Below are positions 44,989 through 53,557 of a DNA stretch of 64,000 nt, piece after piece. The notes beneath the pieces were generated by a model. It was not told where the DNA came from. It saw only the letters and a list, made by a program, of their open reading frames with translations, and did no database searches. Both the position numbers and the translations under genes were made by a program. Every line of letters begins with the position of its first letter. The stretch's first letter is position 1. This DNA is from Clostridiaceae bacterium (GTDB taxonomy: Bacteria > Bacillota > Clostridia > Lachnospirales > Lachnospiraceae): the NCBI GenBank assembly GCA_910575795.1, contig CAJTGE010000013.1, forward strand, positions 62,001-126,000. The letters run 5' to 3'.

Positions 44989-45069
44989 AAAACCACAGCA
45001 GTAAACCAGAGCGCCCGCCTCCTTTTCAGAGTGTGCGCAGGCGTTTTGGAATGAAAAAGAGGTGGCTTT

Positions 45070-45795
45070 ATGATAAGTGGTATTTCAGGAATGAGCTCCT
45101 ATTACAGCATGTACCGTTTCAGCGGCTTTTCCCACATGAATTCCGCGAACCGGGCGGCGCAGGGGATGCAGGGCGCGGCGGCGGTTGCCGGCGGACGGCG
45201 TTCGGACAATCTGGAAACGCCGGTCCAGCCGGTGGACCGGGTGTCCGGTTCCGCGCCGGTTCTGCCGCGGTCCCCGGAGCCGCGCCTGTTTATCCGTCAG
45301 GGAGCGGATCCCGTAGAGATGGCGGTGCGGATGCGCATTCAATATGTGGATATGCCGGGCCAGAGCGGGAGCGGCGGGGAAGCGGCGGGAACCGGAGAGG
45401 CGCAGGGAACACAGGGAGCGGAGGGCGTCCAGAAGGCGGCGGAGGAAGGCAAATGCCAGACCTGCGAGCAACGCAAATATAAGGACGGCTCCAATGATCC
45501 GGGCGTTTCCTTTAAGACAGCGACCAGAGTCGCGCCGGAGCAGGCGGCGTCCGCTGTCCGCGGCCATGAGAGGGAGCATGTGGTCCGTGAGCAGGCAAAG
45601 GCAAAGCGCGAGGATCGCCGCGTAGTCAGCCAGAGCGTGGCCTTAAAGACTTCGATCTGCCCGGAATGCGGAAAAGTCTATGTATCCGGAGGCGTGACGC
45701 GCACCACGACCGCGTCTAACCCGGAGCCGAAGGATACGGCCCAGGTTCAGGCAGAGGCGCAGGAAGGGCGCAGGCCGTTCTCGGCAGTTGCGTGA
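45070..45795 (+). CDS. SprA-like putative zinc metallopeptidase
   Basis: A 241-residue protein. After a Gly/Ala-rich, low-complexity first half it has CQTCEQRKYKDGSNDPGVSFKT (Cys129, Cys132), the HExxH motif in AVRGHEREHV (166-170) and SICPECGKVYVSGGVTRT (Cys197, Cys200). The layout matches SprA-related proteins of Clostridia, of unknown function. No signal peptide is evident. The ATG at 45070 follows AGAGGTGG. It has its own promoter and no operon partner. Confidence 0.68.
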   Translation: MISGISGMSSYYSMYRFSGFSHMNSANRAAQGMQGAAAVAGGRRSDNLETPVQPVDRVSGSAPVLPRSPEPRLFIRQGADPVEMAVRMRIQYVDMPGQSGSGGEAAGTGEAQGTQGAEGVQKAAEEGKCQTCEQRKYKDGSNDPGVSFKTATRVAPEQAASAVRGHEREHVVREQAKAKREDRRVVSQSVALKTSICPECGKVYVSGGVTRTTTASNPEPKDTAQVQAEAQEGRRPFSAVA

Positions 45796-45974
45796 GAGGG
45801 ACAGCAGACGCAAAAGACGTTTACAGGTACATAAGACAATAAGCGCGCGGGGAAGCGGCGCAGAGAGCAGGCGGCTGCCGGCCTCTGGCCGTTTCTTTAT
45901 TTATATAGCGTTTCTTCGGGTGATCGCGGGAGCCGGATTTGATTTCACAAGCTTTGATTTCACAAACATTTCAG

Positions 45975-46003
45975 TTGACTCCCCCCCATATTTGCATTAT
46001 AAT
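45975..46003 (+). promoter_or_regulatory. Promoter of the yicC-gmk-rpoZ operon
   Basis: TTGACT (45975-45980), 17 bp, TATAAT (45998-46003), 35 bp before yicC. Confidence 0.8.
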
Positions 46004-46037
46004 ACCAATATCTATGGACGAAAGAAGGAACTACAGC

Positions 46038-46916
46038 ATGGTTAAAAGCATGACCGGTTTCGGCCGCCATGAGCTTTCTACAGAAGAATACCGCATCTCA
46101 GCCGAGATGAAGGCGGTGAATCACCGCTACCTGGATTTGAGCGTCAAGATGCCGAGAAGGTTCAACTCGTTTGAGTCCGGGATACGCGCGCTTCTGAAGG
46201 ATTACGTGCAGCGCGGCAAGGTGGATCTCTTTATTGCGTATGAGGATTACACGCAGAGCCGTATGTCGCTTAAGTACAACGCGTCCCTGGCGGCGGAGTA
46301 TATGGGATATTTCCGCGCGATGGCAGAGCAGTTCTCCATTCCGGATGACGTGTCCGTTACATCCCTGGCGCGGTTTCCCGAGATATTTTCCATGGAGCAG
46401 GAGCCGGAGGACGAGGAGCAGATTTGGCATATTCTTGAGGAGGCCGTGAGCGGCGCGGCGTCCCGGTTTGTGGAAAGCCGGATCCGCGAGGGCGAGAGCC
46501 TGAAAAAGGATCTCCTGGGCAAACTCGACGCCATGGAAGGCATGTTGGACGAGCTGGAGCGCCGTTCCCCGGCTGTTGTGAGCGAATACCGGGAGAAGCT
46601 CGCTGCCAAGGTGCAGGAGCTTTTGGGCAGTTCGTCCATTGATGAGAGCCGTATTGTGACAGAGGCGACGATCTTTGCGGATAAGATCTGCACGGACGAG
46701 GAGACGGTGCGCCTGCGCAGCCACATCGAGGCCACGAGGGCGGAGCTTTCAGCGGGCGGAAGCGTGGGCCGCAAGCTCGACTTCATCGCCCAGGAGATGA
46801 ACCGCGAGGCCAATACGATTCTTTCAAAGGCCAATGATCTGGAGATATCGGACTGTGCGATTTCGCTGAAGACCGAGATTGAGAAGATCCGTGAACAGAT
46901 ACAGAATATCGAGTGA
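46038..46916 (+). CDS. yicC: YicC family endoribonuclease
   Basis: A 292-residue YicC protein. It starts MVKSMTGFGRHEL, then EMKAVNHRYLDLSVKMPR, and ends with the DUF1732 part GRKLDFIAQEMNREANTILSKAND. Homologues are endoribonucleases affecting small RNA and mRNA decay. I start at the ATG at 46038, just after GAAGGAACTAC. It precedes gmk and rpoZ, as in most Firmicutes, though the small remA gene usually found between is missing. Confidence 0.93.
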   Translation: MVKSMTGFGRHELSTEEYRISAEMKAVNHRYLDLSVKMPRRFNSFESGIRALLKDYVQRGKVDLFIAYEDYTQSRMSLKYNASLAAEYMGYFRAMAEQFSIPDDVSVTSLARFPEIFSMEQEPEDEEQIWHILEEAVSGAASRFVESRIREGESLKKDLLGKLDAMEGMLDELERRSPAVVSEYREKLAAKVQELLGSSSIDESRIVTEATIFADKICTDEETVRLRSHIEATRAELSAGGSVGRKLDFIAQEMNREANTILSKANDLEISDCAISLKTEIEKIREQIQNIE

Positions 46917-46933
46917 GAAAACCGGGAGGCAGG

Positions 46934-47566
46934 ATGGATAATCAGGGAGTGCTGGCCGTTGTATCAGGCTTTTCAGGGGCCGGGAAGGGAACGCTTATTA
47001 AGACGCTTCTGGCCGGATATCAGAATTATGCGCTGTCTGTTTCCGCGACGACGCGCAGCCCGCGGCCGGGCGAAGCGGACGGAAGAGAATATTTTTTCAG
47101 GACAAACGATGAGTTTGAACGTATGATAGAAAACGGCGAGCTGTTAGAGTATGCCCGCTACGTGGATCACTATTACGGCACGCCGAAGGAGTATGTTCTG
47201 CAAAACCTTGCGGCCGGCAGAGATGTCCTTTTAGAGATTGAGATCCAGGGGGCGCTGGCGATCCGGGAGCGTTTTCCGGAGGCGGTGCTCCTGTTTGTGA
47301 CGGCGCCGGACGCCGCGGAGCTTAGGAAACGCCTGACAGGGCGCGGCACGGAAGAACGGTCCGTGATTGAAAAACGCCTTAAGAGGGCCGCCGAGGAGGC
47401 GGACGGGATTGAACAGTATGATTATATACTCGTCAACGACGAGGTGGAGGCCTGCGCCCTGCGGATGCACAGCCTGATTCAGGCGGCGCATGCGAGGGTG
47501 GGAAACCACCTGGAATTTATCAGGGGCATGCGGGATGATTTGAAGGCGCAGTCCTTTGACGATTGA
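46934..47566 (+). CDS. gmk: Guanylate kinase
   Basis: A 210-residue GMP kinase (GMP to GDP). The P-loop is SGFSGAGKGTLIK and the GMP-binding motif is SATTRSPRPGEADGREYFF. The first P-loop residues differ slightly from the usual SGPSGVGK. The ATG at 46934 is favoured, after GGGAGGC; an in-frame GTG at 46913 would overlap yicC. It supplies GDP for nucleotide and (p)ppGpp metabolism. Confidence 0.95.
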   Translation: MDNQGVLAVVSGFSGAGKGTLIKTLLAGYQNYALSVSATTRSPRPGEADGREYFFRTNDEFERMIENGELLEYARYVDHYYGTPKEYVLQNLAAGRDVLLEIEIQGALAIRERFPEAVLLFVTAPDAAELRKRLTGRGTEERSVIEKRLKRAAEEADGIEQYDYILVNDEVEACALRMHSLIQAAHARVGNHLEFIRGMRDDLKAQSFDD

Positions 47567-47585
47567 GAGGAGAGTGAATCGGGTT

Positions 47586-47843
47586 ATGATGTTACGTCCG
47601 TCTTATAACGATTTGATTCAGGTTGTAAACAGCGGGGTGGAACCGGGTGAGGAGCCGGTGGTTCAGAGCCGCTATTCGATTGTGATCGCCACGGCGAAAC
47701 GCGCCAGGCAGTTGATTGGGGGCGAGGAGGCCACGGTGATGGAGCGCGCGCGGAAGCCTCTTTCCGTGGCGATCGACGAGCTTTACCAGTCCAGGGTGAA
47801 GATTATCAATGAAGAGCCTGTTTCCGAGGACGAGGGGGAATAG
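47586..47843 (+). CDS. rpoZ: RNA polymerase omega subunit
   Basis: An 85-residue omega subunit with the core LRPSYNDLIQVV and YSIVIATAKRARQLI, and KPLSVAIDELYQSRVKI. It helps assemble beta-prime. ATGATG at 47586/47589 follows AGAGGAGAG; an in-frame GTG at 47574 is closer to the site and cannot be excluded. It is the last gene of the yicC-gmk-rpoZ operon. Confidence 0.92.
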   Translation: MMLRPSYNDLIQVVNSGVEPGEEPVVQSRYSIVIATAKRARQLIGGEEATVMERARKPLSVAIDELYQSRVKIINEEPVSEDEGE

Positions 47844-47966
47844 CGGCTGCTGTTCCTATGCCGGCCACGGTGAAACGGGAGCCGCCGCGCAGTCCGGCCG
47901 GTATGCTGGGCTGCGCGGCGGCGGATGAGGGCCGTCTCACGCTTCCTTAGCGCCTGAGATGGCTTT

Positions 47967-48106
47967 TATAGTAAACGACAAAAGTATTTTCCGTTTACTA
48001 TAAACCCTCCGGGGGATGCGCACGATTTTTGTATGGTAGTTCTGCGTTTACACGCAGCAAAAATCGGCGCAGGAAACGTTATAAAAAACATTTATGACGT
48101 TTCCTG
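47967..48106 (+). other. Cluster of three hairpins between rpoZ and rimO
   Basis: This 300-bp gap holds: TATAGTAAACG with CGTTTACTATA (47967-47977, 47992-48002; perfect); GATTTTTG with CAAAAATC enclosing CTGCGT/ACGCAG (about 48028-48068); and CAGGAAACGT...ATAAA with TTTATGACGTTTCCTG (48070-48085, 48091-48106; one mismatch). None ends in a U-run. They could be a structured leader for rimO or a processing/termination region after rpoZ. Confidence 0.5.
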
Positions 48107-48150
48107 ATAGTTTAAGATGTACTCTCGGAATCAAGGAGGAAATAGGTGGC

Positions 48151-49488
48151 ATGAAGATACTTTGCATCTCCTTAGGCTGCGATAAAAATCTGGTGGACAC
48201 GGAGCGGATGCTGGGGTTCTTGGATCGGGACGGTTATACCTTTACGGACGATGAGAACGAGGCGGATATCATTCTGGTGAACACCTGCTGCTTTATTGGC
48301 GACGCCAAGGAGGAGAGCGTAAATACGATTCTGGAGATGGCGAAGCTCAAGGAAGTGGGAAGCTGTAAGGCCCTGATTGTGGCCGGATGCATGGCGCAGC
48401 GCTATAAAGAGGAGATTTTGAAGGAGATTCCGGAGGTGGACGCGATTTTGGGCGTTTCCGCCTGCGATGAGATTTCCGGCATCATTAAGAGGGCTCTGGA
48501 GGGAGAAAAGGGCGTTTCATTTCCGCCGCTTTCCGGCCCGTATGAGCCGGAGGGAAAACGGATTGTGAGCACGGGAGGCCATTATGCCTTTCTAAAGATT
48601 GCCGAAGGGTGCGACAAGCGCTGTACGTACTGCATTATTCCCTCTCTGCGCGGGCCGTACCGCAGCGTTCCCATGGAACAGCTCCTCGCGGAAGCCAGGG
48701 AGCTTGCAGAAGGCGGCGTAAAGGAGCTGATCCTGGTGGCGCAGGAGACGACGCTGTACGGGGTGGATCGGTACGGCGAAAAGCGGCTCCCCGGGCTTTT
48801 ACGGGAACTTGCGCGGATCGACGGGATCCGCTGGCTGCGGCTGCAGTATTGTTATCCGGAGGAGATCACAGAGGAGCTGATTGAGGTTATGCGGACCGAG
48901 GAGAAGGTATGCCATTATCTGGACATCCCGATCCAGCACGCCAGCGGCCGGGTTCTGAGACGGATGGGGAGGAGGACCACGCCTGACGCCATCCGAAAGC
49001 GGATTGAGAGCCTGCGGGCGGCCATTCCGGATATCGCGCTGCGCACGACCCTGATCTCTGGTTTCCCGGGCGAGGACGAGGACGATCACGAGATCCTGAT
49101 GCAGTTTGTGGACGAGATGGAGTTTGACCGCCTGGGCGTGTTTGCCTACTCGGCGGAGGAAGATACGCCGGCCGCCTCCTTTCCGGATCAGATTCCGGAA
49201 GAAGAAAGGGAGCGCCGCCGGGATGCGGTGATGGAGCTGCAGCAGGCGATCGCCTTTGAGCGGGCGCAGGAACAGATCGGCCGTGAGATGGAAGTCATGA
49301 TCGAGGGCAAAGTGGCGGATGAGAACGCCTTTGTGGGCAGGACCTACATGGACGCCCCAAATGTGGACGGCCTGATTTTTGTAAACAGCGACGCTCCCCT
49401 GATGTCCGGCGATTTTTGCCGCGTCAGGGTAACCGGCGCCCTGGAGTATGATTTGATAGGAGAATGCATCGATGAATTTACCGAATAA
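48151..49488 (+). CDS. rimO: Ribosomal protein uS12 methylthiotransferase RimO
   Basis: A 445-residue radical-SAM methylthiotransferase that modifies an Asp of ribosomal protein S12. The N-terminal UPF0004 domain has Cys at CISLGCDKNLVDTE, VNTCCFIGDAK and GCMAQRY. The radical-SAM triad is GCDKRCTYCIIPSLRGPYRS, and a TRAM domain is C-terminal. The ATG at 48151 follows AAGGAGG. It overlaps pgsA by 17 bp. Confidence 0.95.
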   Translation: MKILCISLGCDKNLVDTERMLGFLDRDGYTFTDDENEADIILVNTCCFIGDAKEESVNTILEMAKLKEVGSCKALIVAGCMAQRYKEEILKEIPEVDAILGVSACDEISGIIKRALEGEKGVSFPPLSGPYEPEGKRIVSTGGHYAFLKIAEGCDKRCTYCIIPSLRGPYRSVPMEQLLAEARELAEGGVKELILVAQETTLYGVDRYGEKRLPGLLRELARIDGIRWLRLQYCYPEEITEELIEVMRTEEKVCHYLDIPIQHASGRVLRRMGRRTTPDAIRKRIESLRAAIPDIALRTTLISGFPGEDEDDHEILMQFVDEMEFDRLGVFAYSAEEDTPAASFPDQIPEEERERRRDAVMELQQAIAFERAQEQIGREMEVMIEGKVADENAFVGRTYMDAPNVDGLIFVNSDAPLMSGDFCRVRVTGALEYDLIGECIDEFTE

Positions 49489-50014
49489 GCTTACGACGCT
49501 GCGCGTCATATTGATCCCGTTTTTCGTGTTCTTCCTGCTGTGGCAGGGGGGAGAAAACCGGACATTCCGCATCATTTCCCTGGTAATCTTCATTGTGGCC
49601 AGCCTGACGGATCTGCTGGACGGAAAGATCGCCAGAAAGTATAACCTGGTGACGAATTTCGGAAAGTTTATGGATCCCCTGGCGGATAAGCTTCTGGTCT
49701 GCTCGGCGCTTATCTGCCTGATCGAGCTTAATCAGCTTCCGGCCTGGATGGTGATTGTCATTATCAGCCGGGAATTCATCATCAGCGGCTTCCGCCTGGT
49801 GGCTTCGGACAACGGCGTAGTCATAGCGGCCAGCTATTGGGGGAAATTTAAGACCACGTTCCAGATGTTCGCGGTGATCCTGCTTATATTGGATATGCCG
49901 GCCCTTTCCGTTCTGACGACGCTTTTTGTCTGGGCCGCGTTCGCGCTGACGCTGATTTCCCTTGTGGATTATATTGCAAAAAATTACAAAATCCTGACAG
50001 AAGGGAGCATTTAA
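49472..50014 (+). CDS. pgsA: CDP-diacylglycerol-glycerol-3-phosphate 3-phosphatidyltransferase
   Basis: A 180-residue membrane enzyme with the CDP-alcohol phosphotransferase motif ASLTDLLDGKIARKYNLVTNFGKFMDPLADK. It makes phosphatidylglycerol phosphate from CDP-DAG (the cdsA product). There are about four or five membrane helices. The ATG at 49472 lies inside the rimO end after ATAGGAG, so translation is coupled. cinA follows after 3 bp. Confidence 0.95.
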   Translation: MNLPNKLTTLRVILIPFFVFFLLWQGGENRTFRIISLVIFIVASLTDLLDGKIARKYNLVTNFGKFMDPLADKLLVCSALICLIELNQLPAWMVIVIISREFIISGFRLVASDNGVVIAASYWGKFKTTFQMFAVILLILDMPALSVLTTLFVWAAFALTLISLVDYIAKNYKILTEGSI

Positions 50015-50017
50015 GCC

Positions 50018-51271
50018 ATGATTGTGGAAATGATATCCGTAGGCACGGAGCTGCTGCTTGGAAATATTGTGAACACCAACGCCCGCTATCTCTCTGAAAA
50101 ATGCGCGATGCTGGGCTTGAATGTGTATTACCAGACCACGGTCGGGGACAACAGGGAGCGGATGACTGAGGTGATAAGGACCGCCCTCGGGCGCGCGGAT
50201 CTCGTCATCTTAAACGGCGGGCTGGGCCCCACGGAGGACGATATCACAAAGGATGTCTGCGCGGAGGTGATGGGCCGCTCCTTAAAAGAGGATCCCGGGG
50301 TGCGCGCCCACTTAGAGGAGTGGTACCGGCTGCGCAAAAAAAAGGATGTCCCGGAGAGCAACTGGCGGCAGGCGCTTGTGCCGGAGGGAGCGGTCATCTT
50401 TGAAAACAGCAACGGCACGGCTCCGGGCCTGGCGATCGAACAGGACGGCAAGACCGCGGTGCTGCTGCCGGGACCGCCGAATGAGCTGTACCCCATGGTG
50501 GAACAGCATTTCTGCCCTTACATCCAGAAACGCCAGTCCGGCGTGATCCGCTCGCAGATGGTCAAGATCTGCGGCTACGGCGAGAGCAAGGTGGAGGAGA
50601 TGCTCCTGGATCTGATTGACAGCCAGACGAACCCGACGCTGGCGACCTATGCCAAAACGCGCGAAGTCCACCTGCGCGTGACGGCCCGCGCCGCGACGGA
50701 CGAGGAGGCGAAAAAGCTCTTAAAGCCTGTGATCAAGGAGATCCGCCGCCGCTTTGGCGCAGCGGTTTATACGGCCTGCGAGGAGGAATCCCTGGAGGAT
50801 GTGGCGATCCGTCTCCTGAAAAAACATGATTTGACAGTGACTACCGCGGAATCCTGCACCGGCGGCCTTCTGGCCGCGCGCCTGGTGAACGTGCCCGGCG
50901 CGTCGGAGGTGTTCCGCGAGGGCTTTATCACTTATTCCAATAAGGCAAAACGCAAGCTCCTCGATGTGAGCAAGGGGACGCTGCGCAAATACGGCGCGGT
51001 CAGCAAGCAGACCGCCAAGGAGATGGCGACCGGCGGCGTATTTGCTGCGGATGCGGATGTCTGCGTGGCCGTCACCGGCATCGCCGGCCCGGACGGGGGC
51101 ACCGACGAAAAACCGGTGGGCTTAGTCTATATCGCATGCTACTTAAAGGATGAGGTGCGCGTAGAGGAGCACGTGTTCAAAGGGAACCGGCAGAAGATCC
51201 GCGAGCAGACCGTCGTTCAGGCCCTGGATCTGCTGCGGCGCTGCATTCTGGAGTCCGCCGACGGGAAATAA
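50018..51271 (+). CDS. cinA: CinA: competence/damage-inducible protein, NMN amidohydrolase
   Basis: A 417-residue two-domain protein. The N-terminal molybdopterin-binding-like domain (SVGTELLLGNIVNTNARYLSE, LNGGLGPTEDDITKDV) acts as an ADP-ribose pyrophosphatase-type module. The C-terminal CinA domain (TAESCTGGLLAARLVNVPG, VTGIAGPDGG) deamidates NMN in pyridine-nucleotide recycling. It follows pgsA closely, as in Bacillus, but recA, which usually comes next, is absent here. Confidence 0.94.
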   Translation: MIVEMISVGTELLLGNIVNTNARYLSEKCAMLGLNVYYQTTVGDNRERMTEVIRTALGRADLVILNGGLGPTEDDITKDVCAEVMGRSLKEDPGVRAHLEEWYRLRKKKDVPESNWRQALVPEGAVIFENSNGTAPGLAIEQDGKTAVLLPGPPNELYPMVEQHFCPYIQKRQSGVIRSQMVKICGYGESKVEEMLLDLIDSQTNPTLATYAKTREVHLRVTARAATDEEAKKLLKPVIKEIRRRFGAAVYTACEEESLEDVAIRLLKKHDLTVTTAESCTGGLLAARLVNVPGASEVFREGFITYSNKAKRKLLDVSKGTLRKYGAVSKQTAKEMATGGVFAADADVCVAVTGIAGPDGGTDEKPVGLVYIACYLKDEVRVEEHVFKGNRQKIREQTVVQALDLLRRCILESADGK

Positions 51272-51337
51272 GGCGGCTTGCGGAAAAAGCGGCGAATGGA
51301 CGGGCAGAGCGTGTCCGAAAGGATGGATGGGGAAGGA

Positions 51338-51664
51338 ATGCGCTGGTATAAGCATTTATATGTGGGTAAAAAGGCGAAAAAGAAACGGTTTACGATCATA
51401 CAGAATATCCGGAACCACCGGTTTCAGACAGGGGTTCATGTGATTACCCCGCCCTCCTGCGGGAGCAATGTGCTGGATATCTATCCGGCCAAAGTTCTTT
51501 TAAATGACTATTATAAAAAGCAGGAAGGGCTTCTCATCCTCGGGATCGGCGCGGATTATGATGAGACGCTGGAGGTTGCGGGGCGGATCGTGAGCGACAT
51601 GTACCGCGCCACAGGCGGCTTTTGCACAGAGGCGTTTCTGGGCCGCCGTTCGCAGGAAACGTGA
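51338..51664 (+). CDS. Conserved hypothetical protein
   Basis: A 108-residue basic protein from the ATG at 51338 (MRWYKHLYVG). The frame is open from 51278, and starts at 51296 or 51323 are possible; none has an ideal ribosome binding site. It has KKKRFTIIQNIRNHRFQ and a C-terminal alpha/beta part (GLLILGIGADYDETLEVAGRIVSDMYRATGGF). I recall similar unannotated proteins in Lachnospiraceae but cannot name a function. It lies 66 bp after cinA. Confidence 0.6.
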   Translation: MRWYKHLYVGKKAKKKRFTIIQNIRNHRFQTGVHVITPPSCGSNVLDIYPAKVLLNDYYKKQEGLLILGIGADYDETLEVAGRIVSDMYRATGGFCTEAFLGRRSQET

Positions 51665-51685
51665 TCCGGCGCGGCCGCGTGAGAC

Positions 51686-51735
51686 CCCGTACATCCTTGC
51701 ACAAATAACGGTGAATTCATGCAAGGATGTACGGG
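51686..51735. other. Perfect 16-bp inverted repeat before the DUF2953 gene
   Basis: CCCGTACATCCTTGCA (51686-51701) and its exact complement (51720-51735) flank an 18-nt loop. There is no U-run. It lies within 15 bp of the likely DUF2953 start and could limit read-through or its translation. Confidence 0.55.
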
Positions 51736-51749
51736 TACGCTGGGCAGAG

Positions 51750-52763
51750 GTGAATGTATTGTTTCAGATTATATTGTTTATATTAAAAATACTGGGGATC
51801 CTGCTGCTCGTGGTTCTGGCGGTATTCCTGTTGATTCTCGCGGCCGTTCTGTGCGCGCCGGTCCGCTACCGTGCGCAGGGGAGCTTTCACGAAAGTATGA
51901 CAGGCGCGGTAAAGGCCACATGGCTCTGGCCCCTGGTTTCGGTCCGCGTCTTTTATGAGCAGGAGCCGGGCTTTGCAGTCCGACTGTTCGGAATCCCTAT
52001 CCTTAAAAGCGGGAAAAAAAGCCGGGAAGAGGAGTCCGCGGACGCGGCTGTAAACGGCGCGCCGGAAGGGGAGGCCGGATGGCTGGAGGAAACGGACGCC
52101 GGGCCGGCCTGGGAGGAAGAGACGGGCGGGGACGCCTTTTTGGACCCCATGGATGCCGATACCGGGGACGATATGATTTTATCAGCCCAGGAGCTTGGAG
52201 ACGGCGGGGATAGCGAAGACGCCGAAGAAGCGGACGTACAGGAATCCCCGGACGGCGGCAGGGCGGCAAAAAAAAAGAAAAAGCGGCGCAAAAAAGAAAA
52301 GAAAAAAAAGGCGCCGGGCGATGGCGACGCCCAAAAGGTTTTTTTTGACCGCCTGACAGAGACGTTTCACAGTCTTAAAGATAAGGTTCTGGAACTGAAG
52401 GACAAAAAAGACCGGCTGACGGCGTTCCTGACCGATGAGGAAAACAGAAAGACGTTTTGCCTGATCAAACGGCAGCTCATCCGTATCTTAAAGCACCTGA
52501 TTCCGACGCGTCTTAAGGGAAATCTCGTCTTTGGACTGGAGGATCCCTATGCGATGGGGCAGGCCCTGTCAGCGGCGGCGTTTTTCTACCCGCTGTACGG
52601 AAGAAGCCTGATCCTGAATCCGGTATTTGACGAGACGGTGATAGAAGGAGATGTGCAGATCCGCGGACGGATCCGGGCCGGCGTATTTGCCTTAGCCGCG
52701 CTCCGTATTTTGATAAACCGGAATTTCCGCAGGCAGCTAAAGCGGATTATAAAAGGAAAATAG
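51750..52763 (+). CDS. DUF2953 membrane protein (YtfI-like)
   Basis: A 337-residue protein. One hydrophobic helix (about 5-32) is followed by a DUF2953 pattern (VRYRAQGSF, GNLVFGLEDPYAMGQALSAAAFFYPLYG). In the middle lies a long low-complexity acidic stretch followed by a lysine-rich run (about 100-200). I use GTG at 51750; an earlier GTG at 51711 or an ATG at 51719 would lie inside the inverted repeat. It precedes the gerW homologue, as ytfI precedes ytfJ in Bacillus subtilis, suggesting a sporulation role. Confidence 0.78.
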   Translation: MNVLFQIILFILKILGILLLVVLAVFLLILAAVLCAPVRYRAQGSFHESMTGAVKATWLWPLVSVRVFYEQEPGFAVRLFGIPILKSGKKSREEESADAAVNGAPEGEAGWLEETDAGPAWEEETGGDAFLDPMDADTGDDMILSAQELGDGGDSEDAEEADVQESPDGGRAAKKKKKRRKKEKKKKAPGDGDAQKVFFDRLTETFHSLKDKVLELKDKKDRLTAFLTDEENRKTFCLIKRQLIRILKHLIPTRLKGNLVFGLEDPYAMGQALSAAAFFYPLYGRSLILNPVFDETVIEGDVQIRGRIRAGVFALAALRILINRNFRRQLKRIIKGK

Positions 52764-52859
52764 AGGAAACCGGATGATACCGTTGAAAACGGCTGCCCGC
52801 GCGGGCGGCCGCCGCATAACCGTAATTTGGAGTGTTACAGATTGAGGAGGAAGAAAAGC

Positions 52860-53261
52860 ATGGCAGACAATCAGTTTTCATCGACGGTTGAAGCATTATT
52901 CAAGGGGATGGATCATTTTGTGACTACAAAGACCGTGGTAGGAGAGGCGGTGAAGATCGATGACGCTATCATTCTTCCCCTAGTGGATGTAACCTGCGGC
53001 ATGGCGGCCGGCACCTTCAGCCAGACCGCAAAAAACAACGGCGCCGGCGGCATGAGCGCCAAAATGACACCCAGCGCCGTCCTGGTGATCCAGAACGGGG
53101 TGACAAAGCTCGTCAATGTCAAGCATCAGGATGCGCTGACGAAGGTGATCGACATGGCGCCGGATCTGATAAACCGTTTCATGGGCGGGAAAAACGCGGT
53201 TGTTTCAGAGGAGGCGGCGCGGAAAGCGGAAGAGATGGCGCAGGAGTATGCGGCGGAGTAG
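52860..53261 (+). CDS. gerW: GerW family sporulation protein (YtfJ)
   Basis: A 133-residue YtfJ/GerW protein. It has VEALFKGMDHFVTTKTVVGEAVKIDDAIILPLVDVTCGMAAG, then a Gly-rich segment GAGGMSAKMTPSAVLVIQNG. In Bacillus the protein is needed for normal germination of spores. The ATG at 52860 follows GAGGAGG. It forms a pair with the DUF2953 gene 96 bp upstream and indicates a spore-former. Confidence 0.92.
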   Translation: MADNQFSSTVEALFKGMDHFVTTKTVVGEAVKIDDAIILPLVDVTCGMAAGTFSQTAKNNGAGGMSAKMTPSAVLVIQNGVTKLVNVKHQDALTKVIDMAPDLINRFMGGKNAVVSEEAARKAEEMAQEYAAE

Positions 53262-53300
53262 AAGCAGGCGTAAAGCGGCCGGTTCCATGCTGTTTCCTGC

Positions 53301-53469
53301 TAGAGCGTGTTTGAAAATTGTTTTCTGGTAGCTGTGCGTGCCACTTTGTGGGAGATTTGTGCCAAATTCACTTAACGCGGCGTAGTGGGCTGCGTTAAGT
53401 GAATTTGGCACAAATATACCGCGAAGTGGGGCGTGCAGATGCCAGGAATGAATTTTCAAACACGCTCTA
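53301..53469 (-). repeat. MITE-like palindromic element, copy 3 (complete)
   Basis: It is 165 bp between TA dinucleotides (53301-53302, 53468-53469). Ends: GAGCGTGTTTGAAAATT and AATTTTCAAACACGCTC. The inside is self-complementary almost to the centre (TTAAGTGAATTTGGCACAAAT against ATTTGTGCCAAATTCACTTAA, by position 53350-53420). It is in the opposite orientation to copy 1. Peptides read through it are not real genes. Confidence 0.88.
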
Positions 53470-53557
53470 GGCCGGGCAGCTCTGCAGGAATTGGTAATGA
53501 AACGGTTGGTCACGCATAAGATAGGAATGAGACGGAATATCTTTTGCGGAGGGGCCA

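Noticed and set aside
45033..45482. Gly/Arg-rich open frame overlapping the SprA-like gene.
   Set aside because: It is an out-of-frame reading; the 45070 frame carries the conserved HExxH and CxxC motifs and the ribosome binding site.
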